A stretch of DNA of 64,000 nucleotides from NCBI GenBank assembly GCA_021325375.1, contig JAJPHG010000029.1, positions 1-64,000 on the forward strand. The letters are read 5' to 3'. The translations under genes and the position numbers were made by a program. The stretch's first letter is position 1, and every line of letters begins with the position of its first letter. The stretch comes from Alphaproteobacteria bacterium. Its GTDB lineage: Bacteria; Pseudomonadota; Alphaproteobacteria; Micropepsales; Micropepsaceae. Below, in pieces: positions 35,052-44,045 of the stretch. The notes beneath the pieces were generated by a model that searched no databases, was not told where the DNA came from, and was given only the letters and a program-made list of their open reading frames with translations.

Positions 35052-36785
35052 ATGCACCGATTTTACGTTGTAGCTCTCATCAGCACGCTCGCCGCCGCGG
35101 CTTGCGGCAGCGCGAGCGCCGGGCCCGTCTACGACGTGGTGATCCGAGGCGGAACGATCGTCGACGGCTCTGGGACCAAGCCTTATGTCGGCGACGTCGC
35201 GGTGAAGGGCGACCGCATCGCCGCGATCGCGCCGCATCTCGCCGGCCGCGGCAAGGTGGAAGTCGACGCGCGCGGCAAGGCGGTGTCGCCGGGCTTCATC
35301 AACATGCTGGCGCATCCCGAGGAGAGCCTGATCGCGGACGGACGCGGCTTGTCCGACCTCGCGCAAGGCGTGACGCTGGAGGTGATGGGCGAGGATTCGA
35401 TGGGCCCCTTGACGCCGCAGATGAAGAAGCTCGGCGAAGAACGCCAGAGCGACATCAAATACAAGATCACCTGGACGACGCTCGGCGAATATCTGGGCAT
35501 GCTGCAGAAGAAGGGGATTGCGCCGAACGTCGCGTCCTTCGTGGGTGCCGCGACGGTGCGCGCCAACCTGCTCGGCGAGGCCGACGTCCAGCCCACGCCG
35601 AAACAGCTCGAGGCGATGCAGGGTCTCGTCAAACAGGCGATGGAAGAAGGCGCGCTGGGCTTGACCGACGCGCTCATCTATTCGCCCAACACCTATGCGA
35701 AGACGCCCGAGCTCATCGCGCTCGCGAAAGTGTCGGCGCGCTGCGGCGGAATGTACATCGCCCACATCCGCAGCGAAGGCGACCGGCTCCAGGACGCCGT
35801 GCAGGAGAGCATCGATATCGCGCAAGCCTCCGGCGCGCCTGCCGAGATCTATCATTTCAAGCAGGCCGGGCGCTCCAACTGGCCCAAGCTCGACAAGATC
35901 ATAGGCATGATCAACGCGGCGCGCGCGCGAGGCGTGCGCATCACGGCCGACATGTACACCTATACCGCCGGCGCCACCGGCCTCGACGCGGCGATGCCGT
36001 CCTGGGTGCAGGACGGCGGGCTGGAGAAATGGATCGCGCGGCTGAAGGACCCCGCCATCCGCGCCAAGGTGAAAGCGGAGATGCTGAACCCGCATCCCAA
36101 GACGTGGGAAAACCTCTATGCGGGAGCGGGACCCGAGGGCACGCTGCTTCTGGCGTTCAAGAATCCCAAGCTCAAGCCGCTCACCGGCAAGACGCTGGCC
36201 GATGTCGCCAAAGAACGCCATGAAAGCCCTGAAGACGCGGCGATCGATCTTGTGATCGAGGACGGCTCGCGCGTGGGCGTCGCGTACTTCCTGATGAGCG
36301 AGGACAGCGTCCGGCGCGAGGTCGCGCTGCCGTGGATGAGCTTCGGCTCGGACGAGGCGGCGCCGGCGCCTGAGGGCGTCTTCCTGCTCGCCAACAGCCA
36401 TCCCCGCGCCTACGGCAATTTCGCGCGGCTGTTGGGGCACTATGTGCGCGAGAACCACGATCTGACGCTGCAGGACGCGGTGCGGCGGCTGACGGGCTTT
36501 CCGGCCCAGAACCTGTCGCTGTCCGATCGCGGCTTGCTCAAAGCGGACTACTACGCCGACGTCGTCGTGTTCGATCCGAACACGATCGCCGACCGCGCAA
36601 CCTATGCGAAGCCGCATCAGCTCGCCGTCGGCGTAGAGGACGTGCTCGTGAACGGCGCCTTCGCATTCAAGGACGGCAAGGCGACCGGGGCCGCGACGGG
36701 ACGGTTCGTGCACGGCCGCGCATGGCTCGGCGCGCCCGGCGGCGGATGCCGCGCCGCGCCCTCCGACTGGTCCTGGAGCAAATGA
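35052..36785 (+). CDS. Secreted N-acyl-D-amino-acid deacylase-like amidohydrolase
   Basis: 577 residues from ATG 35052 with a GGGGGG ribosome site and signal peptide (MHRFYVVALISTLAAAACGSASA), so periplasmic. Amidohydrolase fold of the D-aminoacylase/dihydroorotase type: VYDVVIRGGTIVDG at the start, metal-site His in IAHIRSEG and IYHFKQAG, and the Asp of SFGSDEAAPAPEG. The strand-1 HxH of typical D-aminoacylases is replaced: SPGFINMLAHPEES has only one His. It would hydrolyse N-acyl or dipeptide bonds containing a D-residue, such as wall fragments. Substrate is inferred from family only. Confidence 0.88.
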   Translation: MHRFYVVALISTLAAAACGSASAGPVYDVVIRGGTIVDGSGTKPYVGDVAVKGDRIAAIAPHLAGRGKVEVDARGKAVSPGFINMLAHPEESLIADGRGLSDLAQGVTLEVMGEDSMGPLTPQMKKLGEERQSDIKYKITWTTLGEYLGMLQKKGIAPNVASFVGAATVRANLLGEADVQPTPKQLEAMQGLVKQAMEEGALGLTDALIYSPNTYAKTPELIALAKVSARCGGMYIAHIRSEGDRLQDAVQESIDIAQASGAPAEIYHFKQAGRSNWPKLDKIIGMINAARARGVRITADMYTYTAGATGLDAAMPSWVQDGGLEKWIARLKDPAIRAKVKAEMLNPHPKTWENLYAGAGPEGTLLLAFKNPKLKPLTGKTLADVAKERHESPEDAAIDLVIEDGSRVGVAYFLMSEDSVRREVALPWMSFGSDEAAPAPEGVFLLANSHPRAYGNFARLLGHYVRENHDLTLQDAVRRLTGFPAQNLSLSDRGLLKADYYADVVVFDPNTIADRATYAKPHQLAVGVEDVLVNGAFAFKDGKATGAATGRFVHGRAWLGAPGGGCRAAPSDWSWSK

Positions 36786-36822
36786 GCTGCGGCTCCGCGC
36801 CGGGGGGAATTTGACCCCCAGG

Positions 36823-36843
36823 TTGAATGGTGCGAATATTCAA
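36823..36843. repeat. Inverted repeat upstream of the envelope cluster
   Basis: Arms TTGAAT (36823-36828) and ATTCAA (36838-36843) surround a 9-base centre, immediately before the ribosome site of the coiled-coil gene. A G5/C5 stem (36803-36807 with 36815-36819) lies just to the left. Either could be an operator or an end of transcription for the amidohydrolase gene. Evidence is symmetry only. Confidence 0.25.
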
Positions 36844-36860
36844 GCAGGGGGGCGGTGCGC

Positions 36861-37979
36861 ATGAAGATGCGCCTTTTCGCGCCATTGCTTGCAATCCCGG
36901 CGGTCGCTGTGGCGGCCGGCGTGTTTGTCGCGTGCCCCGCTTCATCCCAGGACGCCTCCGACGGAACGGTCGTTTCGCGAGCCTCCGTGCGTGAATCCCG
37001 GCCCGGGTCGCTGGTGGCCGCCGTCGAGAACGAGTCCGGCGATGTCTACGCCAGCGTCGTGCTGCCCTGCCGGGAAAAGAAGGAGCAGATCATCGCCGCG
37101 GAAAGACAGCGCGAGGAAAGTTGCGCCGAATGCCAGGCGCAGCTGCCGCAACTCGCGATCGTCGAAACGCAGGCGATGTCGCGCTGCGACATCAAGGGCT
37201 ATGATGCCCGCATCGCCGACATCGACCGACACATCGACACGGAGATCGAACGCTTCAAGAAGCTGGCCGCGGCCTTCGAGCAGCAGGCGCGATCCAGCGA
37301 GGCGCTCGGCGAGGAGATCAAGGAAGGCGAAACGGAAGCCGAAGCGACGTTCGCTGAAGCCGCCGCGGGCAAGATCATGGATTGGGCGCCGGAAAAGCAG
37401 ATCGACATGATCGATGCCACCGAAAAGATGATGCAGGGCGGCAAGGACGTGAGGCGCGCGACAAGAGGCGAGCTCGGCGCGTTCGTCGCGGAAATGAGGG
37501 CCGAACTGCGGGGCAAGTCGAAGCGGGAAGCGCGCGCCATTCTCCTGAAAAAGCTCGAGCAAGCCAGGCGCCTGACGGACCGGATCAAGGCCGTGAACTT
37601 CACATCGCAAGAGCTCGCCGCCAACAACATCGACAAGGTCGCGGGCATCAAGTCCGATACGACTTCCAAGGTCCTGGATGAAGCCTATGGCGCCCTGGTC
37701 ACCGGCCTGAGCATCGCCAAGGATCAATCGGTGAAGAGCCTGCAGGAGATCGTGAAGCTGAACGGCGTCCTCGGCTATTCGCAGGATACGGTCAAGATCG
37801 GGCAGGTGTTCGGCAATCTCAATCAGCTGTCGCGAAACGTCGACGGACTCTCAAGTCTTGCCCAAGCCGCGGAGAGCCAGCGCGTGATCGCGAAAGCCGA
37901 AATGGACTACCTCGTTCAAAAGCGCAAGATCCTGGTGGAACAGCGCGATGAAGCAGCCAGCATTGCGGGTGGACCTTAG
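36861..37979 (+). CDS. Coiled-coil-rich predicted exported protein, unknown
   Basis: 372 residues from ATG 36861 (AGGGGGG site 8 bases upstream). The N-terminus MKMRLFAPLLAIPAVAVAAGVFVAC looks like a signal peptide, possibly a lipoprotein with FVAC as lipobox. The body is almost wholly charged helix: a Cys-containing segment (ESCAECQAQ, MSRCDI), then long Glu/Lys/Arg/Ala heptad-like stretches (about 105-230 and 330-370). I recognise no family. It is the first gene of a three-gene operon (23-bp gap, then 4-bp overlap) encoding exported proteins, so it may form a periplasmic scaffold with the next two. Confidence 0.75.
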   Translation: MKMRLFAPLLAIPAVAVAAGVFVACPASSQDASDGTVVSRASVRESRPGSLVAAVENESGDVYASVVLPCREKKEQIIAAERQREESCAECQAQLPQLAIVETQAMSRCDIKGYDARIADIDRHIDTEIERFKKLAAAFEQQARSSEALGEEIKEGETEAEATFAEAAAGKIMDWAPEKQIDMIDATEKMMQGGKDVRRATRGELGAFVAEMRAELRGKSKREARAILLKKLEQARRLTDRIKAVNFTSQELAANNIDKVAGIKSDTTSKVLDEAYGALVTGLSIAKDQSVKSLQEIVKLNGVLGYSQDTVKIGQVFGNLNQLSRNVDGLSSLAQAAESQRVIAKAEMDYLVQKRKILVEQRDEAASIAGGP

Positions 37980-38002
37980 CGCGACGTCAAGGGGGCGGTG
38001 CG

Positions 38003-39382
38003 ATGAACCGATGGACGAACACGCTCGGGATATCTCTGCTTCTCTGTCTTGCGCTCGTCTCCGCGCCGGCCTTCGCCGACGACGACGACGCGAAGATGAT
38101 GGCCCAGCTCGCCTTGATAAAGAAGAGCTGCGAGGAACATCAGGCTGAGGCCAAACGCAAGGAGCAGGAGCTGGAAGCCGCGAAGGCTTCGGCAAATCTT
38201 CCGCCGCAGCAGGCTCAGGACGTGGAGCGGAAGCTCCAGAAACTGAAATCGGTCATCGCGGAAACGGACGAGCTTCTCGCGCGTCCCATGCCGCAAACCA
38301 GAGCCGATCAGGAATCCTATCTCAAGACGGCCAGCGGAGCGATCGCGGCCACGCACGCTTACGAAAGCGCGGTCTCGAAGGATCTCCGCATCGACCCGGC
38401 ATCGCGCGTGGAAGCCGTGCTGCAGAAGCTGGGCAGCGCGGAGGATTTCCAAACCAGGTTCGGAGCGTTCGACAATCAGAACGCCGTGAGCAATGCGGCT
38501 CTCGGCGCCGCGGCGCCCCCCGGAGCCAACACGAGCTTCTTCGGGCTGGCCGGCCGGTTGCCGCCCAGCGCGATCGTGCAACCGCAACTGTCCAGCGCGT
38601 ACACGCCCACGACGGTCGAGGCGGCGACGAAGATTTCCAACCAGGATCACGGCGTCGGCGGAGGGATCATGCTCGAAGGAGCGGCCGGCGGGCTTGCCCC
38701 CGTGTCGAGCGCCACCTATGACGGCAGCATCAACGCGCTCGTGCTCAACGGCGACCTCGTCTATTTCGTGAAAATCCCGCCGTGGTCTCTCGCCACCATG
38801 TGCCGCGAGATCGGCGCCGACAGGAATGCGTTGCTTGGAGTTTCCGAAACCGGAATCGACGGTCTCACATTCGGCGACAAGCCGGAGATCTACAAAGGCA
38901 CGGACCTCGCCTATGAGCTGATGATGGCCGACAAGTTTCTCGGCGACGTGATTTTCGGGCAGAACCATTCGTGGACTCAAGGTTACAGATTTCCGGGCTC
39001 CGCGCCGGTGCCGGCCGCGATCAAGTCCAGCATGCTGGTGCGGTTCTCGTTCGGAAACTTTCAGTTTGGGGCGGACGACGGCCAACTCTCCCTGGTGAGC
39101 TCTTCGCTGGAGGTGCGGATGATGCCCACCTCCGCCGCGCAGTCGCCGACCGGACAATTGTTGCCGGACTACAACGCGATGGACAAAGGCTGGACGCCGC
39201 CGGGCGCGTTTGTCGCCAACGCCCGCATCCTCACGGACAATGTTGCGTATTTCCGCAACGAAGCCCTGATAAACGCCGTGTTCGCCGACGGCGAGACCGC
39301 CGCGGTCCTGCGCTCGCTGAAGCAGGCAAACGTGAATCTCGACGCGCTGGCGACCACGATCGAATCGGGGAATCCGGGATGA
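38003..39382 (+). CDS. Exported protein with N-terminal coiled coil, unknown
   Basis: 459 residues. AAGGGGGCGG precedes ATG 38003. A signal peptide ends near PAFA (about 28), followed by an acidic DDDDAK start. Helical coiled coil (QAEAKRKEQELEAAK, VERKLQKLKSVIAETDELL) runs to about 95. The rest is mixed alpha/beta with GGGIMLEGAAGG and VYFVKIPPWSLATMCREIGA. No recognised family or catalytic motif. It overlaps the next gene by 4 bp (ATGA, 39379-39382), so the products are probably needed together. Confidence 0.75.
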   Translation: MNRWTNTLGISLLLCLALVSAPAFADDDDAKMMAQLALIKKSCEEHQAEAKRKEQELEAAKASANLPPQQAQDVERKLQKLKSVIAETDELLARPMPQTRADQESYLKTASGAIAATHAYESAVSKDLRIDPASRVEAVLQKLGSAEDFQTRFGAFDNQNAVSNAALGAAAPPGANTSFFGLAGRLPPSAIVQPQLSSAYTPTTVEAATKISNQDHGVGGGIMLEGAAGGLAPVSSATYDGSINALVLNGDLVYFVKIPPWSLATMCREIGADRNALLGVSETGIDGLTFGDKPEIYKGTDLAYELMMADKFLGDVIFGQNHSWTQGYRFPGSAPVPAAIKSSMLVRFSFGNFQFGADDGQLSLVSSSLEVRMMPTSAAQSPTGQLLPDYNAMDKGWTPPGAFVANARILTDNVAYFRNEALINAVFADGETAAVLRSLKQANVNLDALATTIESGNPG

Positions 39383-40737
39383 ACCGGCTGCGTCCGGCAG
39401 CAGCACTCGGCGCGTTCATGGCGTGCTGCGCATTGGGCATCGCGGGTGCGGCCGCCGATCCCGCGCAGGACTGTCAGCAGACGGCGGATCCCAACCTGGC
39501 GATCGACGGATGCACGACATATCTCGCCACGGCGACCGGCGATCAAGCGATCAGCGCAGAATTCCTGCGCGGCAGAGCCTATTTCAACAAGCACGATTTC
39601 TATCACGCGGTGAAGGATTTCACGGCGGTCATCGGCGGCAGGCCGAGCGCCGAAGCCTATGTCTTTCGCGGTCTCGCCTATGTCAACCAGGTCGCCGACG
39701 ATCCGGGGTTCGCCGGCATGGCGCTGTCCGACATGAACCAGGCCTACACGTTGAAGCCGGACCTCGACGCGACCCTCAAGCCGGATTTCGCTTTCGCCTA
39801 TGCGGCGCGCGCGGCGACCGGCCTTGCCGATGGGCAGGACGCGCAGGCGCAGGCGGACGAAGACCAGGCCGCACAGCTGAAACCCGATCTCGCGGCGGCT
39901 TTCAAGGCGGACTTCGGGCAAGCTTATGAAAAACGTGCGATGAAGAATCTTGCGGGTGGGCAATATGACCGCGCCGCGAGCGACTTTCAGCAAGCCATTG
40001 CGCTCGACCCGGCGACGAACGACAAGCTGGCCCCCTTCCTGCAGGAGGCGCGGACCGGACAGGCGGGCCCTTACGCCGCCATCGCGCAAGGAGACCAGCA
40101 CGAATCGGATGGCGACTATGATCGGGCCGTCATCGACTACTCGAATGCAATCCAGGCGAACCCAAATCTGGCCTTGGCCTATATGAGCCGCGGACAAGCA
40201 TACGAGGTGCTCGACCGTCTCGACGAGGCGGGCGCGGATTTCGATTCGGCGATAGGCCTCGATCCGAACAACTGGAACGGATATTACGCGCGCGGAAGGC
40301 TTCGGCAGTCCATGGATCAACCCGACCAGGCGACGGGCGATTTCAACGCGGCGCTGGCCCTCCTCGACCAGAATCACGATGCCGCCGCCGAGAACGAAAA
40401 AAAGTTCCTCAACGACGCAATCCGCTCGGCGCAGTTCGACAGCACTCTCGACGAGCACTGGGGTTCCTATCTGAACGACATTCAAAGCGCCGGCAACTAT
40501 CCGAACTGGTCTTCGCCGCCCCATGACGTCTACGCCCAGCGTCACCTTCCGCCCGGAGCGACGGAGCCCACGCAAACCGCCGATGCCGCACCGTCCCCGG
40601 CGCCGGCTCCTTCTCCCGCTCCTGCGCCAAATCCCCTCGCCTTCCTGTCGAGCCCATGGACGTGGTTGTTGTTGGGATTGGCCGCGATCTGCGGCGCCGG
40701 CGCCGGCGTGTTCTTCTACTTTCGAAGAAGAGGCTGA
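39379..40737 (+). CDS. Exported TPR protein with C-terminal membrane anchor
   Basis: 452 residues from ATG 39379, overlapping the previous stop. A signal peptide (about 1-26, AGAAA) leads into TPR-like helix pairs (about 50-350), for example DGDYDRAVIDYSNAIQANPN and RLDEAGADFDSAIGLDPNN. A Pro/Ala-rich linker (PAPAPSPAPAPNP) then precedes one transmembrane helix (WTWLLLGLAAICGAGAGVFF) ending YFRRRG. The TPR part would therefore face the periplasm and the basic tail the cytoplasm. The layout looks like a sorting signal, but no sortase-type motif is present. The last 22 bases overlap the convergent glycosylase gene. Confidence 0.8.
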   Translation: MNRLRPAAALGAFMACCALGIAGAAADPAQDCQQTADPNLAIDGCTTYLATATGDQAISAEFLRGRAYFNKHDFYHAVKDFTAVIGGRPSAEAYVFRGLAYVNQVADDPGFAGMALSDMNQAYTLKPDLDATLKPDFAFAYAARAATGLADGQDAQAQADEDQAAQLKPDLAAAFKADFGQAYEKRAMKNLAGGQYDRAASDFQQAIALDPATNDKLAPFLQEARTGQAGPYAAIAQGDQHESDGDYDRAVIDYSNAIQANPNLALAYMSRGQAYEVLDRLDEAGADFDSAIGLDPNNWNGYYARGRLRQSMDQPDQATGDFNAALALLDQNHDAAAENEKKFLNDAIRSAQFDSTLDEHWGSYLNDIQSAGNYPNWSSPPHDVYAQRHLPPGATEPTQTADAAPSPAPAPSPAPAPNPLAFLSSPWTWLLLGLAAICGAGAGVFFYFRRRG

Positions 40738-41324
40738 CGGCCGACGGCTTGCGCGCCGGGTGAAAAGCGACGGCTGAGGAACGGGGAGTCCTTTTCGCCA
40801 AATCGCCTTAAGGCCTCGCGAGCCTTGCTGATGCCGATCCGAGGCCCCGATACGATTTCGACGTCACCATGACGCCGGTAAAGGGCAAACGGCTTTGCGA
40901 GCAGCGAGGCGCCGTTCAGCGAACCGTCGACGGCGAGCGCCTGGCAAAGCCGGCCGGGGCCGGCGCAAAGCTTGCGCAAGTCTTTCGTTGCCCGCCGGCG
41001 CTGCATGGCAGCCAGCGCCTCCACCGGCTCGAGCGCGCGGATGAGGACCGCGCTCCCTCCGCGGCAAACGAAGTTCAGGCACCAGTGCAGCCCGTAAGAG
41101 CGATAGACGTAAGCGAGCCCGGGCCGCTCGAACATGACGGCGTTGCGCGCCGTGCGCCGATACAGATAGCTGTGAGAGGCGGGATCCTCGGGATCGTAGC
41201 TTTCGGTTTCCACGATCCGCCCGCCGACGCCGTTCACCAGCAGGACCACGCCGATCAGCGATACGGCCACCTCGTTCGCATGCCTTGCGAAATACCGCTC
41301 GGAAAGCCGCGCTCGCCCGATCAT
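40716..41324 (-). CDS. 3-methyladenine DNA glycosylase (AAG/MPG family)
   Basis: 202 residues from ATG 41324 (AGGAGG about 12 bases upstream); ATG 41372 in frame would add a 16-residue Ala/Arg stretch. The signature RIVETESYDPEDPASHSY contains the catalytic Glu, and YVYRSYGLHWCLNFVC is the following substrate-pocket segment. It excises alkylated purines such as 3-methyladenine in base-excision repair in the cytoplasm. The stop lies inside the end of the convergent TPR gene (22-bp overlap). It stands alone between two TPR genes. Confidence 0.93.
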   Translation of the reverse strand: MIGRARLSERYFARHANEVAVSLIGVVLLVNGVGGRIVETESYDPEDPASHSYLYRRTARNAVMFERPGLAYVYRSYGLHWCLNFVCRGGSAVLIRALEPVEALAAMQRRRATKDLRKLCAGPGRLCQALAVDGSLNGASLLAKPFALYRRHGDVEIVSGPRIGISKAREALRRFGEKDSPFLSRRFSPGAQAVGRQPLLRK

Positions 41325-41423
41325 GCGTCGTTGCAGCCTCCTCGCTGGCGGCCGGGCCGCAGCCGCAGGCATCGTCCTCTTCGGTCTTGCGGTCGGAATA
41401 GGCGCATGCAGACGTCTCCGGGT

Positions 41424-44030
41424 CTATTTGCCGGCCGGCGCGGCAGCGGGGTCCAGGCGCTGGGCTTCGGCGCGGTCCGCAGCCGCGCCCGCCGCGTCGC
41501 CGAGCTTTTCCCTTACGGACGCCCTCTTCTTGAACGCTTCCGCGTAGCCGGGCTTGGCCGCGATGGCGGCATCCAAATCCGCTTTCGCCCGGGTGTTGTC
41601 TTCCAGGTCGAAGTAGACCGAGCCGCGCTCTTCCAGGACTTCGGCGTTGTTCGCAGACGACGCGAGGGCGGCATCGAGATCGCGGATCGCGGCGTCGTAG
41701 CGGCTTTGCCGGTGCAGGACCAGCCCGCGGTCGTACAAGCCGGCCCAGTTCGTGGGATCGCTCTGCAAAGCGGATGTGTAGTCCGCGATCGCGGCGTCGT
41801 ATTTGTCGGATCTCCATTCGACAAGTCCGCGATCGATCAGGAGGCTGACGTTCTTCGGATCGATCTTCAATCCGCTCTCGATGCGGCTGAGCGCACCGGC
41901 CTGATCGTCTTTGTCCATGAGCACCTCGCTGAGATGGACGATGGAATCGATGTCCTTGGGATCGATGCTGAGCGCCGCCGTGAAATCGGCGATCGCGGCG
42001 GTCAGATCACCCTTGTCCGCATAGGCCAGGCCGCGATCGAACAGGATGATCCCGTCCTTCGGATCGAGCGCCAACGCAGCCGAGTAATCGGCGAGCGCGA
42101 GATCGTTCTTGTCCTTGTCCAGATAGACGTTTCCGCGCATGACGAGCGCGTGGACATGGTCCGGCTTCAATTTGAGGGCCGCGTCGAGCGACTTGAGCGC
42201 CTCGTCGTCGCGCTGAAGGGCGTGAAGCACCTTCCCCTCCTCGTAGAGATTGTCGGGATCGTTCGGCTCGAGCGTCGCCGCCTTCTCGAAATCCTTCAGC
42301 GCCTCGGCATGTTTGCCGGTCGCATGGAGGGACAAGCCTCGGTCGTAGAGCGCGGCGGCATTTTCCGGTTCGATCGCAAGGGCCGCGTTGAAATCGACGA
42401 GCGCGTGAGCGTCATCGTTCCTGCGTTGCGCGACCAAGCCGCGATCGATGAGCAGCGGTACGTCCTTGGGATCGATCTTCAGCCCTTCCTCGAAACGGCG
42501 AAGCGCGTTCACGTCGTCTCCGGTGGCCGCATAAGCCTCGCCCAGATCGTCGATGGCCGTCACGTCCGTGGGATCCAGGCGCAGCGCGGTCGTGAAATCG
42601 GCGATGGCCGCGGCCTGATCGCCCTTGTCCGAACGGGCCAGCCCCCTGTCGAAATAGGCCGCGGAGCTGTTTGGATCCAGCTTCACCGCGAGCGAATAAT
42701 CCGCGAGCGCCCGGTCGTAATCCTTGCGCGCCAGATACACGTTGCCGCGGTCGACGATGGCGTCCACGTCATCGGGCTTCAGCTTCAGGGCCGCGTCGAA
42801 GCTCTTCAGCGCGTCCTCGTCGCGTCCCAGCGCCTTGAGCTCCGCGCCCTGTTTGTACTGCGCGTCCGCATCCGAAGGATCGAGCGCGACGGCCTTGGTG
42901 AAATCGTCGAGCGCCGCGGCATGATTCTTCATGGCCTCATAGGCGAGGCCGCGATCGAAATGGGCCGCGGAATTGCCGTCGTCCCGCGCCAGCGCGGCGT
43001 TGTAATCGGCGAGCGCCAGATCGGTCTGGCCGCTGTCCAGACGCAGATTGCCGCGGTCGATCAGCGCGTCGAGATTCGTCGGATCGAGACGCAGAGCGGT
43101 GTCGTAGTCCTTCGCGCCCTTGTCGCCTTCCCCCATCTGCCGCGTCGCGTCGCCGCGCAGGACATAGGGCCATGCGAATTTCGGGTTGAGCGCGATGGCC
43201 TGGCCGCTGTCCCTGACGGCCGATTTGTAGTCCTTGGTCAGCGCATAGAAATTCGCGCGATAAGCCAGGCTCACGGAATCGTCGGGATGGGCGCTGATCA
43301 GCGCGTTGAGCACCTTGAGCGCCTCGTCGAAACGATTCGTCGCCTCGAAGATCACGCAGCGCTGACGCTCCGCCGCGGCGTGGTTCCGCGCGCCGTGAGC
43401 GAGAGACGCGTCCGCATCCTTCATCGCGGCGTCGTATTCGTTCCGGTCGGTCTCGAGCCGGCTGCGCTGATAGTAGGCGAACGCCATGTCCGGATCGGCG
43501 GCGATGGCGGCGTCGTAGTCTCTTCGCGCCTTTTCGACATCGTGCATCGAATAGTACCAGGTGCCGCCGCGGCTGGTGAGCGCGACGGCATCGCGCGGAT
43601 CGATCTTCAGAGCCGCGTCGTAATCCGCGATCGCCGCGTCGTGCTTGCCGGTGTCGTCCTCGACATCCCCGCGCAGGGTGAACGCGGCAGCGTCGCTCGG
43701 ATCGGCTTGGATCGCGGCGTTGGCGTCGGAAAGCGCGGCGTCGTAATTCTGCTGCACATATTGCGCCTTGCCGCGGGAAACGAGGGCGTTGGCGAGCTGC
43801 TTCGAATCCTGGGGCTTGCCGTCGATGACGTGCGTGCAGAAGGCAATGGCCTCTTCCGGGTCGGCGACGTCTGCGCGCTGATCCGGACAAACCGTTGCGC
43901 CCGACGCCTTCGCGGCGGCCGGAGACGGCACATCCGCGCGGGCGGGCGACAGCATCGCGGCGCAGATGATCGCGACCGACGCGAGGTTCAAGCAGCCCGG
44001 CGAGGCAAGCCGTTTGGCGACAGCGCTCAT
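41424..44030 (-). CDS. Large exported tetratricopeptide-repeat protein (~20 TPRs)
   Basis: 868 residues with signal peptide (about 1-33, SPARA). From about residue 80 to the C-terminus it is a continuous TPR array of 34-residue units (A..YD.A..IDP.D...L..RG pattern), with blocks repeated nearly verbatim such as AIADFTTALRLDPTD and AIADFTAALSIDPKD. It would form a long superhelical binding surface in the periplasm. ATG 44030 has an AAGGGG site and lies 15 bp after the M16 protease stop, so the two form one operon. It may recruit substrates or partners for the protease; that is inference. Confidence 0.88.
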   Translation of the reverse strand: MSAVAKRLASPGCLNLASVAIICAAMLSPARADVPSPAAAKASGATVCPDQRADVADPEEAIAFCTHVIDGKPQDSKQLANALVSRGKAQYVQQNYDAALSDANAAIQADPSDAAAFTLRGDVEDDTGKHDAAIADYDAALKIDPRDAVALTSRGGTWYYSMHDVEKARRDYDAAIAADPDMAFAYYQRSRLETDRNEYDAAMKDADASLAHGARNHAAAERQRCVIFEATNRFDEALKVLNALISAHPDDSVSLAYRANFYALTKDYKSAVRDSGQAIALNPKFAWPYVLRGDATRQMGEGDKGAKDYDTALRLDPTNLDALIDRGNLRLDSGQTDLALADYNAALARDDGNSAAHFDRGLAYEAMKNHAAALDDFTKAVALDPSDADAQYKQGAELKALGRDEDALKSFDAALKLKPDDVDAIVDRGNVYLARKDYDRALADYSLAVKLDPNSSAAYFDRGLARSDKGDQAAAIADFTTALRLDPTDVTAIDDLGEAYAATGDDVNALRRFEEGLKIDPKDVPLLIDRGLVAQRRNDDAHALVDFNAALAIEPENAAALYDRGLSLHATGKHAEALKDFEKAATLEPNDPDNLYEEGKVLHALQRDDEALKSLDAALKLKPDHVHALVMRGNVYLDKDKNDLALADYSAALALDPKDGIILFDRGLAYADKGDLTAAIADFTAALSIDPKDIDSIVHLSEVLMDKDDQAGALSRIESGLKIDPKNVSLLIDRGLVEWRSDKYDAAIADYTSALQSDPTNWAGLYDRGLVLHRQSRYDAAIRDLDAALASSANNAEVLEERGSVYFDLEDNTRAKADLDAAIAAKPGYAEAFKKRASVREKLGDAAGAAADRAEAQRLDPAAAPAGK

Positions 44031-44045
44031 GCTATTCCCCTTTTC

